From NCBI GenBank assembly GCA_049446715.1, contig JBMTQX010000009.1:1-64000 (forward strand): a stretch of 64,000 nt of DNA, given 5' to 3'. The stretch comes from Eutrophocola sp049446715 (GTDB lineage: Bacteria > Pseudomonadota > Gammaproteobacteria > Pseudomonadales > Pseudohongiellaceae). Numbering within the stretch: the first letter of the stretch is position 1; the number at the start of each line of letters is the position of its first letter. Positions 41,079-50,564 of this stretch are shown here, in pieces. Under the pieces are notes generated by a model. It was given only the letters and a program-made list of their open reading frames with translations. It did no database searches and was not told the origin of the DNA. The position numbers and the translations under genes are program-made.

Positions 41079-43334
41079 TTACTTGTCCTGTACCACGACA
41101 CTGTCGACCTTGCGGAAGCCCTGGGGCAGTTTGTTGCCCCGCCGACCGCGCTCGCCACGGTAGTGTTCCAGATCGTTCATGGACAGGTTGAAATGGCGTT
41201 TACCGGAATGAATCACCAGCACCTGGTCGGCATGCATGACTGCAATGGCAGCCACGTATTCCACGCGCTCGGCTACCCGGGCCGACGGTATACCGATGAT
41301 CTTGTTGCCCTTGCCCTTGGCCAGTTCCGGCAGTTCACTCAGTTTGAACATGAGCATGCGGCCTTCGTTAGTGATGGCCACCACTTCACTGCTTCCGATG
41401 TCATCCACCGGCACCGGTGACAGCACCTTGGCTCCCTTGGGCAGGTTCAGCAAGGCCTTACCGGCCTTGTTCTTGCTAACTAGGTTTTCCATTTTCGTGA
41501 TGAAACCGTAACCGGCGTCCGATGCAATCAGGCACAGCCGGCTGGCATCACCGATCATCAGGCCCATGAACGTGGCACCTGATGGCGGCTTCACACGTCC
41601 CGACAGCGGTTCGCCCATGCCGCGTGCACTGGGCAGTGAGTGGGCCGGCAACGTGTAGGAACGACCGGTGGAATCCAGGAACACCGCATTCTGGTTGCTC
41701 TTGCCGCGGGCAAACAGTTTCAGTTTGTCGCCGGACTTGTAGGCCAGAGTGGAAGGATCAACCTCGTGCCCCTTGGCTGCGCGGACCCAGCCACCTTCCG
41801 ACAGAATGACCGTTACCGGCTCGGTGGAGATCAGCTCCTCTTCCCTGAAAGCGACCGCTTCCTCGCGGATCACCAGCTCGGAACGACGGTCATCTCCGTA
41901 GGTGTCGGCATCAGCCTGGATCTCGTTCTTGATCAGTGTTTTCAGCCGTGCTTTCGACGCCAGGGTTTTTTCCAGGGCATCACGCTCTTCAGCCAGCTCC
42001 TTCTGCTCGCCCTTGATCTTCATTTCTTCCAGCTTGGCAAGATTACGCAGCTTCAACTCGAGAATGGCTTCCGCCTGGGTATCGGTGAGCTTGAAGGTTT
42101 TCATCAGCACCGGCTTGGGCTTGTCTTCGGTGCGGATGATCCTGATGACTTCGTCGATATTGAGGTAGGCGATGAGCAAGGCATCCAGGATATGCATCCG
42201 GGCCTTGATCTTCTCCAGGCGGTAATTGAGGCGGCGGGTAACGGTGGTCGTACGGAACTCCAGCCATTCCTTGAGCAGGGCCACCAGCGGCTTGACCTGT
42301 GGCTTGCCATCAATGCCGATCATGTTGAAGTTGGTGCGGTAACTGCGCTCCAGATCTGTGGTGGAGAACAGGTGCGCCATGACCGCATCCACATCTACAC
42401 GATTGGAGCGCGGCTCGATGACAATGCGGGTCGGGTTTTCATGGTCGGATTCGTCGCGGATATCGACGATCATCGGCAGTTTCTTTTTCTGCATCTGCAC
42501 CGCAATCTGCTCCAGCACCTTGGCGCCGGACACCTGGTACGGCAGCGCAGTAATCACAATGTCACCGTTTTCCCTGGCATAAACAGCCCGGCTTTTGAGC
42601 ATGCCGCGCCCGGTTTCGTAAATCTCGGCAATTTCGACAGGCGGCGTAATGATCTCGGCATAGGTCGGGAAATCTGGTCCCTTCACGAACTTCATCAGGT
42701 CGGCGGTGGTCGCTTTGGGGTTATCCAGCAGGTGGATACAGGCCTGGGCCACTTCCCGCAGGTTGTGCGGCAGGATATCGGTGGCCATACCAACCGCAAT
42801 TCCGCTGCCACCATTGAGCAGGACGTTAGGCAGGCGCGCCGGTAGGATCTGCGGCTCTTCCAGTTCGCCGTCAAAATTGAGTTTCCAGTCCACCGTGTCC
42901 TGGCCCAGTTCGCTGAGCAGCACATCCGCATAGGCGCGCATCTTGGACTCGGTGTAACGCATGGCAGCAAAGGATTTCGGGTCATCGGGTGAACCCCAGT
43001 TGCCCTGGCCGTCGATGATGGGATAGCGGTAGGAAAACGGCTGCGCCATGAGCACCATCGCTTCGTAACAGGCAGAGTCACCATGGGGGTGATACTTGCC
43101 GATGACGTCACCAATAGTACGGGCAGACTTCTTGTACTTGGCCGTGGACTTCAGTCCCAGCTCCGACATGGCATACACGATGCGGCGCTGCACCGGCTTC
43201 AGGCCATCGCCGATATGCGGCAGCGCCCGGTCGTTGATGACGTACATCGAATAGTTCAGGTACGACTGCTCCACGAACTTGCGCAGCGCCATTTGTTCGA
43301 AGCCGTCTTCAGAAAGGGTAATGTTGTCTGTCAT
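41079..43334 (-). CDS. parC: DNA topoisomerase IV subunit A
   Basis: 751 residues, full length. ParC cuts and passes DNA to decatenate chromosomes. The active-site tyrosine is in AAMRYTESK. The quinolone region YHPHGDSACYEAM keeps the sensitive Ser and Glu. The C-terminal beta-pinwheel blades are visible (SARGMGEPLSGRVKPP; KGNKIIGIPSARVAERVEY in part). parE lies upstream on the same strand, separated by a long hairpin. Confidence 0.97.
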   Translation of the reverse strand: MTDNITLSEDGFEQMALRKFVEQSYLNYSMYVINDRALPHIGDGLKPVQRRIVYAMSELGLKSTAKYKKSARTIGDVIGKYHPHGDSACYEAMVLMAQPFSYRYPIIDGQGNWGSPDDPKSFAAMRYTESKMRAYADVLLSELGQDTVDWKLNFDGELEEPQILPARLPNVLLNGGSGIAVGMATDILPHNLREVAQACIHLLDNPKATTADLMKFVKGPDFPTYAEIITPPVEIAEIYETGRGMLKSRAVYARENGDIVITALPYQVSGAKVLEQIAVQMQKKKLPMIVDIRDESDHENPTRIVIEPRSNRVDVDAVMAHLFSTTDLERSYRTNFNMIGIDGKPQVKPLVALLKEWLEFRTTTVTRRLNYRLEKIKARMHILDALLIAYLNIDEVIRIIRTEDKPKPVLMKTFKLTDTQAEAILELKLRNLAKLEEMKIKGEQKELAEERDALEKTLASKARLKTLIKNEIQADADTYGDDRRSELVIREEAVAFREEELISTEPVTVILSEGGWVRAAKGHEVDPSTLAYKSGDKLKLFARGKSNQNAVFLDSTGRSYTLPAHSLPSARGMGEPLSGRVKPPSGATFMGLMIGDASRLCLIASDAGYGFITKMENLVSKNKAGKALLNLPKGAKVLSPVPVDDIGSSEVVAITNEGRMLMFKLSELPELAKGKGNKIIGIPSARVAERVEYVAAIAVMHADQVLVIHSGKRHFNLSMNDLEHYRGERGRRGNKLPQGFRKVDSVVVQDK

Positions 43335-43385
43335 ATTCTTTTTGGTTCAATTTAATACGTTACTTAAAGTGTTCTTCTCTGGGAA

Positions 43386-43465
43386 CGGATGCCGGAGGCA
43401 AGAGACAGGATGCAAGAAGAAACCTTCACGATCACCTGCATCCTGTCTCTTGCCTCCTGCATCCG
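43386..43465. repeat. Long near-perfect hairpin between parE and parC
   Basis: The 29-base arms at 43386-43414 and 43437-43465 pair with a single mismatch around a 22-base loop. The arm core is GGCAAGAGACAGGATGCA. Within an arm GGATGC recurs. The right arm starts five bases past the parE stop. There is no T tract on the parE transcript side, so it is not a canonical terminator. Confidence 0.85.
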
Positions 43466-43469
43466 CTTT

Positions 43470-45368
43470 TTATATCTCTGCCAGGTTGCCGTATTTCTCC
43501 AGCCAGACCTTGCGGTCGGCAGAGCGTTTCTTGGCCAGCAGCATGTCCATCAGGTCCTGGGTTTTCTTGGCCTGGTCGATGGTCAGCTGCACCAGCCGGC
43601 GGGTGTCCTTGTTCATGGTGGTTTCACGCAGCTGAATAGGGTTCATCTCACCCAGGCCCTTGAAACGCTGCACGTTGGGTTTGCCCTTTTTCTTCTCGGC
43701 CACAATCATGTTGAGCACCCCGTTTTTCTCGTCTTCATCGAGGGCATAGTGCACTTCCTTGCCGATATCGATGCGGTACAGCGGTGGCATGGCCACGTAG
43801 ATATGACCGGCCTCGACCAGGGCGGGAAAATGCTTCACGAACAGGGCGCTGAGCAGGGTGGCAATGTGCAGGCCGTCGGAGTCGGCATCAGCCAGGATGC
43901 AGATCTTGCCATAGCGCAGACCCTTGAGGTCACTGGAGCCGGGGTCCACGCCAATGGCGATGGAAATATCGTGTACTTCCTGGGAGGCCAGGATTTCACC
44001 GGAGTCCACTTCCCAGGTATTGAGAATCTTGCCGCGCAGCGGCATCACCGCCTGCGTGACACGATCGCGCGCCTGCTTGGCAGAACCCCCTGCCGAATCA
44101 CCCTCCACTAGGAACAGCTCACCGGAGTCGACGTCCTGGGTGGTACAGTCGGCGAGCTTGCCGGGCAGTGCCGGTCCGGCAGTCACCTTCTTGCGCACTA
44201 CCTTCTTGCCTTCACGCATGCGGCTCTGGGCATTGTTGATGCACATCTCCGCAATCCTGACGGCTTCATCGGTGTGCTGGTTCAGCCACAATCCGAAAGC
44301 GTCCTTGACCACGCCACCGATGAAGACGGCGCTCTGGCGGGAGGACAGTTTTTCCTTGGTCTGGCCGGCAAACTGCGGATCAATCATTTTGGCTGACAGG
44401 ATGTAGGAACAGCGCTCCCAGATATCTTCCGAACTCAGCTTCACGCCGCGCGGCAACAGGTTGCGGAATTCACAGAATTCGCGGATGGCATCAATCATAC
44501 CGGTACGAAAGCCATTCACATGCGTGCCACCCTGCATGGTGGGAATCAGGTTGACATAACTTTCGGTGACCAGTTCGCCACCTTCGGGCATCCACAGCAC
44601 GGCCCAGTCGACCGCTTCGTCGTTAGCCTGCATGGCGCCTGTGAACGGTTCGTCAGGAATACGCTCATAGCCTTCGGTGGACTGCAGCAGGTAATCGGTG
44701 AGACCGTCCTGGAAACACCATTCCTGGCTTTGTGCCTTGTCTTCCTTGACCGTCTTGTCTTCGAAAATCATATGCAGGCCGGGACACAGTACCGCCTTGG
44801 CGCGCAGGACATGGATCAGCCGCGGAATGGAAATGTTGGGAGAATCGAAATATTTGGGATCAGGCATGAAGATGACCGTGGTGCCGGTGTTACGCTGGCC
44901 GACCTTGTCGATCACTTTCAGGCTGGTTTTCTTCTCGCCATTGGCAAAGGTCATCTGGTGCAGTTTGCCGTCACGCTTGACCTGAACTTCCAGGATACTG
45001 GAGAGGGCATTGACCACGGACACACCCACACCGTGCAGACCACCGGAAAACTTGTAGTTGTCACTGTTGAATTTGCCGCCCGCATGCAGCCGGGTCAGGA
45101 TCAGCTCCACACCCGGGACTTTTTCTTCCGGGTGGACATCCACCGGCATGCCGCGGCCGTCGTCAGACACTTCCACACTGCCATCCTTGTTCAGGGTGAC
45201 CTTGATGGTGCGGGCATGGCCGGCGAGGGCTTCGTCGACACTGTTGTCGACCACTTCCTGCACAAGGTGATTGGGACGGGTAGTATCGGTGTACATGCCC
45301 GGGCGGCGCCGGACAGGATCCAGACCGGTCAATACTTCAATGGAACCGGAGGTATAGTCTTTGCTCAT
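43470..45368 (-). CDS. parE: DNA topoisomerase IV subunit B
   Basis: 632 residues, full length. The GHKL ATPase has VDNSVDEALAGHA, VSDDGRGMPVD and GLHGVGVSVVNALS. The TOPRIM domain has LVEGDSAGGSAKQARDR and ADADSDGLHI. Its ATG overlaps the stop of yqiA (ATGA), so the two are coupled. parC follows downstream across a long hairpin. Confidence 0.97.
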   Translation of the reverse strand: MSKDYTSGSIEVLTGLDPVRRRPGMYTDTTRPNHLVQEVVDNSVDEALAGHARTIKVTLNKDGSVEVSDDGRGMPVDVHPEEKVPGVELILTRLHAGGKFNSDNYKFSGGLHGVGVSVVNALSSILEVQVKRDGKLHQMTFANGEKKTSLKVIDKVGQRNTGTTVIFMPDPKYFDSPNISIPRLIHVLRAKAVLCPGLHMIFEDKTVKEDKAQSQEWCFQDGLTDYLLQSTEGYERIPDEPFTGAMQANDEAVDWAVLWMPEGGELVTESYVNLIPTMQGGTHVNGFRTGMIDAIREFCEFRNLLPRGVKLSSEDIWERCSYILSAKMIDPQFAGQTKEKLSSRQSAVFIGGVVKDAFGLWLNQHTDEAVRIAEMCINNAQSRMREGKKVVRKKVTAGPALPGKLADCTTQDVDSGELFLVEGDSAGGSAKQARDRVTQAVMPLRGKILNTWEVDSGEILASQEVHDISIAIGVDPGSSDLKGLRYGKICILADADSDGLHIATLLSALFVKHFPALVEAGHIYVAMPPLYRIDIGKEVHYALDEDEKNGVLNMIVAEKKKGKPNVQRFKGLGEMNPIQLRETTMNKDTRRLVQLTIDQAKKTQDLMDMLLAKKRSADRKVWLEKYGNLAEI

Positions 45369-46039
45369 ACGTGCTGTGCTTTCCTTCCAGGGGAGTCGCT
45401 TGAGGTTTCTGGTTGCAGCGTGCTGACTGCTGCCAGGGTATCAGGTGCCAGTGTGCCGGTTTCGGCAAACTCGAGAATCGCCGGCAGCATGGCAGCAAAG
45501 CCTTCATACCGGTGGCTGCCACCTACCTGCACTACCTGCAGGGACTGCGCATAACGCGTAACGGCCAGCTGGTAATCCAGCACTTCATCACCGGTCTGCA
45601 CCAGCAGCAGGAAATTCCCGGGTGATTGGATCGGGTTCACATCCAGGGTATCGAGAAATTCGGCATGGGCGCGGGTGAATTCATATTCCTCACCGGTATA
45701 GAGGTTTTTCTGCGGACCGAGAAATTCCTCACCCAGGGTTTTCGCCGGCGATACCGCCGGATTGACCAGGGCGGCGCGGCAGCCATACTTTTCCGCCAGC
45801 CAGGTCGCGTAGTAACCACCCAGGGAACTGCCCACTAGGACATGGATGTGCTCACCCGCTTCCCGGATCAGGTCTTCAAGTTGCGCCAGCGCTTGCTGGG
45901 GATCATGGGACAGTGCCGGCACCGCCACCGCATAGTCAGGATGCTGGTGGCAGAAGTCGATAAAGTCTTGGGCTTTTGCAGAGGCCGGTGAGCTGTTGAA
46001 TCCGTGTATGTAGAGAATAAGCGGCCGGCTCGAAGTCAT
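45365..46039 (-). CDS. yqiA: YqiA-like alpha/beta-hydrolase esterase
   Basis: 224 residues. YqiA hydrolyses short acyl esters. ILYIHGFNSSPAS forms the oxyanion region, GSSLGGYYA the nucleophile elbow with catalytic Ser, and GGSHRYEGF supplies the His. The C terminus is about 30 residues longer than E. coli YqiA and Thr/Ser-rich. The order cpdA-yqiA-parE is the same as in E. coli. Confidence 0.9.
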   Translation of the reverse strand: MTSSRPLILYIHGFNSSPASAKAQDFIDFCHQHPDYAVAVPALSHDPQQALAQLEDLIREAGEHIHVLVGSSLGGYYATWLAEKYGCRAALVNPAVSPAKTLGEEFLGPQKNLYTGEEYEFTRAHAEFLDTLDVNPIQSPGNFLLLVQTGDEVLDYQLAVTRYAQSLQVVQVGGSHRYEGFAAMLPAILEFAETGTLAPDTLAAVSTLQPETSSDSPGRKAQHV

Positions 46040-46090
46040 GCAGCAATTATACGATGCTTCGCCCCTGTAGGTGGAATGCTATTTGCCAAT

Positions 46091-46951
46091 TCAGCGGGAA
46101 ATTTTGTGTTCTGCGCGCGCGGCCGGCTCAGTGCCGGTACTGCCGAAGTCGATGTTGTAGGTCTTTTCCGTGACACGTGCGACAGCGCTTTCGATACTGC
46201 CGTCAGGGTTGAGCTCAAGCCACCGATAACCGGGCTGGGCATCGTCCAGGGTGAACTCGTCATTCTCAGGATGAAACTGAATGCAGGTTGACGGCGTGGC
46301 CATAATCTTGGCGCCGTTACGCATATCACTGAACTCCTGGTGGATATGACCATACAGGATGCCACGCACATGGGAATAACTGTCCAGTATCGAAAATAAC
46401 TCATCGCTGTTTTTCAGGCAGTGCTGCTGCAGCCAGGCAGCTTTCACCGGGAGGCAGTTGTGATGAACACACACCAGCACATGGGAACCGCTGCGCTCAC
46501 TGTCGGCAAGCTCCAGATCCAGATCAGCCAGTTCTTTCTGGTCGAGCAGGCCATAGACGTGACCCGGGACACGGGAATTGAGCATGATGATGCGCCAGCG
46601 GCCAAGTTGCGCTGAACGCTTCAGGTGGACACTGTTCTGATCCAGCGCCTGTTGCATGTGACTGCGGATATCGTGATTGCCGGGCAACCAGAGTTGCGGG
46701 GCTTGCAGTGGGGCCATGGCCTCCAGGAAATTATGGTAGGCCTGGATGCTGGTGTCTTGTGACAGGTCACCAGTGCACAGCAGCAGGTCGATCTGTGACT
46801 GCTGTTCAGAGATCAGGTTGACGACATCACACAGAGAGTCAAACGTATTGAGGCCGTCAAAAAGCGTACTGCGATCGCCAAATAGATGGGAATCCGTAAT
46901 CTGGACAATCCTGTAGCTCTGGTTGTTATTGTTTGCCAGGACTTCAGCCAA
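46091..46951 (-). CDS. cpdA: 3',5'-cyclic-AMP phosphodiesterase CpdA
   Basis: 286 residues. CpdA hydrolyses cAMP to AMP with a dinuclear metal centre. The calcineurin-like motifs are ITDSHLFGD, LLCTGDLSQD, LWLPGNHDIR and YGHIHQEF. It lies between DUF1249 and yqiA. The gap 46952-47175 before it shows no gene. Confidence 0.94.
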   Translation of the reverse strand: MAEVLANNNNQSYRIVQITDSHLFGDRSTLFDGLNTFDSLCDVVNLISEQQSQIDLLLCTGDLSQDTSIQAYHNFLEAMAPLQAPQLWLPGNHDIRSHMQQALDQNSVHLKRSAQLGRWRIIMLNSRVPGHVYGLLDQKELADLDLELADSERSGSHVLVCVHHNCLPVKAAWLQQHCLKNSDELFSILDSYSHVRGILYGHIHQEFSDMRNGAKIMATPSTCIQFHPENDEFTLDDAQPGYRWLELNPDGSIESAVARVTEKTYNIDFGSTGTEPAARAEHKISR

Positions 46952-47175
46952 TGGTGGTCACTCCCTTAAAACATACCAGGCATCAAAAATCCATCTGTCT
47001 GCCGCTTTGTGTAACACAGCCCCGCTCCCTTTTCTTCGCCTGCTCACCTGTTTGTTGCGTGCTTGCGTGCTGGCGCCTATTGGCCATTTGCAAGCCGCTC
47101 GCGGTCTGCTGTCCGCAGACGTCCTGATCACTAGCCAATCCGGCGGTATTCCGGATACTTACCCCAAGGGTTGCC

Positions 47176-47814
47176 TCAAGGGCATGACAGGCAGTTGAGC
47201 TGCAATTCAGCCGGATCACTCAACCCTTCATTTATGCACAGATTCAGCCATTCAGCCAAAAAAAGATTCAGTTGCTCCTTTTCGTCACTCTGGTACATGA
47301 ACTGGTTGGGCACCGAGTAGATCGCCTTGAAGTAACGATGATTCTGGTAGCTGGTTACTTCGGCAGTCTTGGCATCATGGTATACACGAACCATCATTTC
47401 CGGAGTGTGATACTGCACACACCTGCCCTTGCTGTCGTGATGCCCGTCAGAAACTGTGAAGTCGGTAGTCCCGGCAGCTTCCCTCTCGCTGGGGTTATTC
47501 CGGGGTTCGATGGTCTGTTCAGCAGGTGACTGCCCGATCAGGTCATGAGGCATCGCCTGGTCAACGGGCTGAAGATTATCCCGGGACAGCAACTGCCTGA
47601 TACGAATGGTACTGGTGTACTTGAAGTCTTCCTGCACTTCCAGGCAAACAAACACCTTTTCCTGATCACTGTCCGGTCCGAGATGAGGCAATCCCACGAT
47701 GCGGCGGCTAAGGGAACGGGTGCTCCCGAGCAACTTGAGAAGGCGGATGTAGTTGGCATCACAGACCGCCATCTGTTCACTCAAATCGATTGTGTAGGAT
47801 TTTATTTTCATCAT
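47176..47814 (-). CDS. DUF1249 (YqiB-like) protein
   Basis: 212 residues; the family is usually about 140-150. The N-terminal CDANYIRLLKLL and the C-terminal VRVYHDAKTAEVTSYQNHRYFKAIY, QKNLFL-like LNLFLAEWLNLCINEG are conserved. About 60 residues between positions 65 and 128 are an insertion rich in polar residues. Function is unknown. Position between nudF and cpdA supports the family assignment. Confidence 0.85.
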   Translation of the reverse strand: MMKIKSYTIDLSEQMAVCDANYIRLLKLLGSTRSLSRRIVGLPHLGPDSDQEKVFVCLEVQEDFKYTSTIRIRQLLSRDNLQPVDQAMPHDLIGQSPAEQTIEPRNNPSEREAAGTTDFTVSDGHHDSKGRCVQYHTPEMMVRVYHDAKTAEVTSYQNHRYFKAIYSVPNQFMYQSDEKEQLNLFLAEWLNLCINEGLSDPAELQLNCLSCP

Positions 47815-47923
47815 TATTGGCCGGTGTGATTCGACCTCGGTTGCGTTGTTGTCAGTGGGCTTTTCGGTTTCGCGCTTGCTGTATTCTCGTTCAGGTGTGC
47901 TCTTGCGGGCTTCTCCGGCCTGT

Positions 47924-48580
47924 TCACTGTGCCAGTGACTGCCTGACGTCTTCGAGATTCAGCGCCAGCCATTGCAGCGCAATGATACTCATGGCGTTGT
48001 CGATGTGGCCAGTGATGATCGCCTCGCTGGCTTCTTCGCGACTCAGGATAACGACGCGGATATCTTCGTGTTCTTCCGCCAGGCCAAATACGTTGTCAGG
48101 CTGACGGGCCACCCGTGAAGCATCAAAGCGGGCACAGTAAAGATGCATGTACTCTGTACTGCTGCCAGGACTGAGATAGTAGTTGGTGATCGGGAGCAGC
48201 CTGTCGCCGGCGGTGCTGATATCGACATTGGCTTCTTCACGAGTTTCACGGACTGCCACCTGTTCAGGCGATTCCCCGGTGTCGATCAGACCGGCTACCA
48301 GTTCCAGTTTCCAGGGCCCGCCTGCGGCCTCCAGGCAACCCACGCGAAATTGCTCAACCAAAAGCACCATATCCAATTCAGGGTCATATAACAAGACGCC
48401 CACACCGGGCACGCGTCGCACAACTTCACGGGTTACCGCACCACTCCAGCCGCCATTGAAAAAACGGTGCTTGAGCGTCATCCGGTCCAGACTCAGAAAG
48501 CCGGCATGGGTTTGAGTGCAGTCGCTGATCTCAACATCCTGACGCGAAAAGGCTGGCGTCAGCAAGGGATTTTGTTTCAC
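47924..48580 (-). CDS. nudF: ADP-ribose pyrophosphatase NudF
   Basis: 218 residues. It cleaves ADP-ribose to AMP and ribose-5-phosphate. The Nudix box is GLIDTGESPEQVAVRETREE followed by ANV (together the GX5EX7REUXEEXGU pattern). The ADPRase-type Pro residue follows in YYLSPGSSTEYMHLY. Divergent from tolC as in E. coli. Confidence 0.95.
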   Translation of the reverse strand: MKQNPLLTPAFSRQDVEISDCTQTHAGFLSLDRMTLKHRFFNGGWSGAVTREVVRRVPGVGVLLYDPELDMVLLVEQFRVGCLEAAGGPWKLELVAGLIDTGESPEQVAVRETREEANVDISTAGDRLLPITNYYLSPGSSTEYMHLYCARFDASRVARQPDNVFGLAEEHEDIRVVILSREEASEAIITGHIDNAMSIIALQWLALNLEDVRQSLAQ

Positions 48581-49023
48581 GTTATTACCTCGTCATGGGG
48601 CTGGAATAGGGTGTTGTTTACGACAGCATACAGGAAGGTCGCTGCCGGGTTTACGGCAATTCTTTGCTACAATGCAGCAGCCTCGACCGGCCTAAAATGC
48701 CGGCACTTTTCGATGTACCCGATGACGGTACGATGCACGAACATCCGTCGAGCGATAGTGAAACGAAAGTGAAACGACGCTTAAGTGTTACTCGACTATT
48801 GAATGGGAAGGTGAAGCCCGTGCCGCAATACCGATCAGACAGCACCGCTCAGACAACGGCATGGCTGGTCCACACGCATTGGGTTTGCGTAAAACCGGCA
48901 TCGGCGAGGCAGGCCAGGGGCTGCGCACTGCGGAAACACAACCGTCATTCGAAGCATGGCGGCAAGACAAAAAGCCCTGCTACCCCCGGGAGTACTTGAC
49001 AGAAAGTGGAAAAGAAAAGAAAC
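48581..49023. other. nudF-tolC divergent gap, no gene recognised
   Basis: A -10-like TACAAT lies at 48668-48673 with no good -35. Short frames run through but none has a recognisable start or family. I looked for thiC, which occupies this place in Pseudomonas, and for a TPP riboswitch, and saw neither. Confidence 0.5.
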
Positions 49024-49041
49024 TGACTGACCAGTCAGTCA
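49024..49041. promoter_or_regulatory. TetR-type operator palindrome upstream of tolC
   Basis: TGACTGAC and GTCAGTCA are perfect inverted arms around CA. Such palindromes are typical of TetR/AcrR-family operators. It lies about 20 bases upstream of the probable tolC -35 and 25 bases after a TTGACA (48996-49001). Confidence 0.55.
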
Positions 49042-49058
49042 ACGATGGTGCCGGAATT

Positions 49059-49086
49059 TTGTTGCCGGCCAGACCCTCTGTAAAAT
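49059..49086 (+). promoter_or_regulatory. Probable tolC promoter
   Basis: TTGTTG (49059-49064) and TAAAAT (49081-49086) are spaced by 16 bases. This would give a leader of about 80 nt before the ATG at 49176. Confidence 0.5.
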
Positions 49087-49175
49087 TTAACTTTTCACTT
49101 ATCTTTCAATACGTTGAATACAGGCCTGCCAGAGGGACCCCAACAGGTCAGTCACGATTTGTAATGGAGAAAATC

Positions 49176-50537
49176 ATGGGAAATTTACGCGCTTGTCGTC
49201 CGGCAGTCGCTCTTGCCAGTTGCGTGACAGCCGTCCTGCTCGCGCTCCCCATCAACAGTGCCCGTGCCGACGACCTGGCCGGTATCTTTGATCTGGCCGT
49301 GAATAACGACCCGGAAATCCGCCAGGCTCGCGCCAACTTCAATGCGGCCCACACCACAGTGGACCAGGGCCGCTCTTTCCTGTTGCCCCGTGTCACGCTG
49401 AATGGGTCGACCTCCCGCGATACTGCCGGACCTGCTGTCGACACGGCATTTGGTTCCGCGCACAGTTTTGAGAACGGCTTCAACACCAAGGGATACAGCC
49501 TGAACATCAGCCAGGCGCTGCTGAATTTCGAGGCCTGGTACGCCTTCCAGTCTGCAAAGCAAACCGACCTGCAGGCCGCTGCCAACCTGGCCCAGGCGGA
49601 ACAGCAGCTGATCCTAAAAGTCGCGACCGCGTACTTCAATGTGTTGCGTTCACAGGACAACCTCGCCTCTTTCCGTGCCGAGGAAGATGCCGCTTCCCGC
49701 GTGCTGGAACAGACCCGCGAGCGTTTTGAAGTGGGCCTGATTCCGATCACCGATGTCTATGACAGCCAGGCCAATGCCGACCTGGCCCGGGTCAATCGCC
49801 TGGTGGAAGAAAACAACCTGAACCAGGCCCTGGAAGCATTGGAAGCCATCACCGGCCGCGCCCATAGCGACCTGGAATCGCTGAGCACCGAATTTCCGAT
49901 CGAGTCACTGGCACCGGAAACCCTGGAAGACTGGGTCAACCTGGCCATGGGCAACAACCTGGCCATCAAGGCCGCAGAACATGATTTCGAAGCCAAGAAA
50001 GAAGATGCCAGATCTGCCCGCGCCGCGATGTTTCCGACCCTGGAGATCAACGCCGGCTATGGCTGGAATCAGTCTGCCAACCAGTTCAGCTTCTTTCCGG
50101 GCATCGCCTCTGAGCGCACCAACATCACCCTCAATTTCACCTATCCCCTTTTTGCCGGTGGCCTCAATGCCGCCCGCAAGCGTCAGGCATACTACACCCG
50201 CGATGCCAGTGAAGAAGCGTTGCTGAAAACCGAACGCGACAGTACACAAAGTACCCGCAACAGCTATCGCAGTGTCGAAACCGATGTCCTGGCTGTTCAG
50301 GCTCGGGCGCAGGCCATCGTCTCTGCCGAAAGTGCTCTGGAAGCCACCGAAGTGGGCGCTGAAGTCGGTACACGTAATGTGGTGGACGTGGTGCTAGCGC
50401 AGCGCACCCTGTTCCAGGCGCGTCGGGATTATGCCAATGCCCGGTACAACTACGTCATCAATACCCTCAACCTGAAACAGGCGGCAGGCATCCTCAATCC
50501 GCAGGACATCATCGACCTCAACAACTGGCTGGAGTGA
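49176..50537 (+). CDS. tolC: TolC-family outer-membrane efflux channel
   Basis: 453 residues. TolC forms the trimeric outer-membrane duct of tripartite pumps and type I secretion. A signal peptide ends at about residue 31 (SARA before DDLAG). Two outer-membrane-efflux repeats follow: VNNDPEIRQARANFNAA and AEQQLILKVATAYFNVLRSQD in the first, TLEINAGYGWN and VDVVLAQRTLFQARRDYANA in the second. ATG 49176 is preferred over ATG 49164 because GGAGA (49167-49171) is well spaced before it. Divergent from nudF and convergent with waaA. Confidence 0.95.
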   Translation: MGNLRACRPAVALASCVTAVLLALPINSARADDLAGIFDLAVNNDPEIRQARANFNAAHTTVDQGRSFLLPRVTLNGSTSRDTAGPAVDTAFGSAHSFENGFNTKGYSLNISQALLNFEAWYAFQSAKQTDLQAAANLAQAEQQLILKVATAYFNVLRSQDNLASFRAEEDAASRVLEQTRERFEVGLIPITDVYDSQANADLARVNRLVEENNLNQALEALEAITGRAHSDLESLSTEFPIESLAPETLEDWVNLAMGNNLAIKAAEHDFEAKKEDARSARAAMFPTLEINAGYGWNQSANQFSFFPGIASERTNITLNFTYPLFAGGLNAARKRQAYYTRDASEEALLKTERDSTQSTRNSYRSVETDVLAVQARAQAIVSAESALEATEVGAEVGTRNVVDVVLAQRTLFQARRDYANARYNYVINTLNLKQAAGILNPQDIIDLNNWLE

Positions 50538-50564
50538 TCCGGCCGTTGCTGGCCAGGGTCTGCC

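Noticed and set aside
41640..42845. 401-residue plus-strand frame inside parC
   Set aside because: Antisense shadow; parC is intact and unambiguous.
43386..43465. Hairpin after parE as a rho-independent terminator
   Set aside because: The stem is far too long and no T tract follows it on the parE transcript strand.
48760..49000. Possible cobalamin or TPP riboswitch upstream of tolC
   Set aside because: A GGGAAGGTGAAGCCCGTGCCGC-like stretch (quoted with a gap) only loosely recalls a cobalamin leader; the CCCCGC and the TPP CTGAGA elements are absent, and tolC is not a vitamin gene.
48861..49175. N-terminal extension of tolC by about 100 residues
   Set aside because: The frame is open, but the signal peptide and ribosome-binding site place the start at 49176, and the extension shows no family and spans the promoter.
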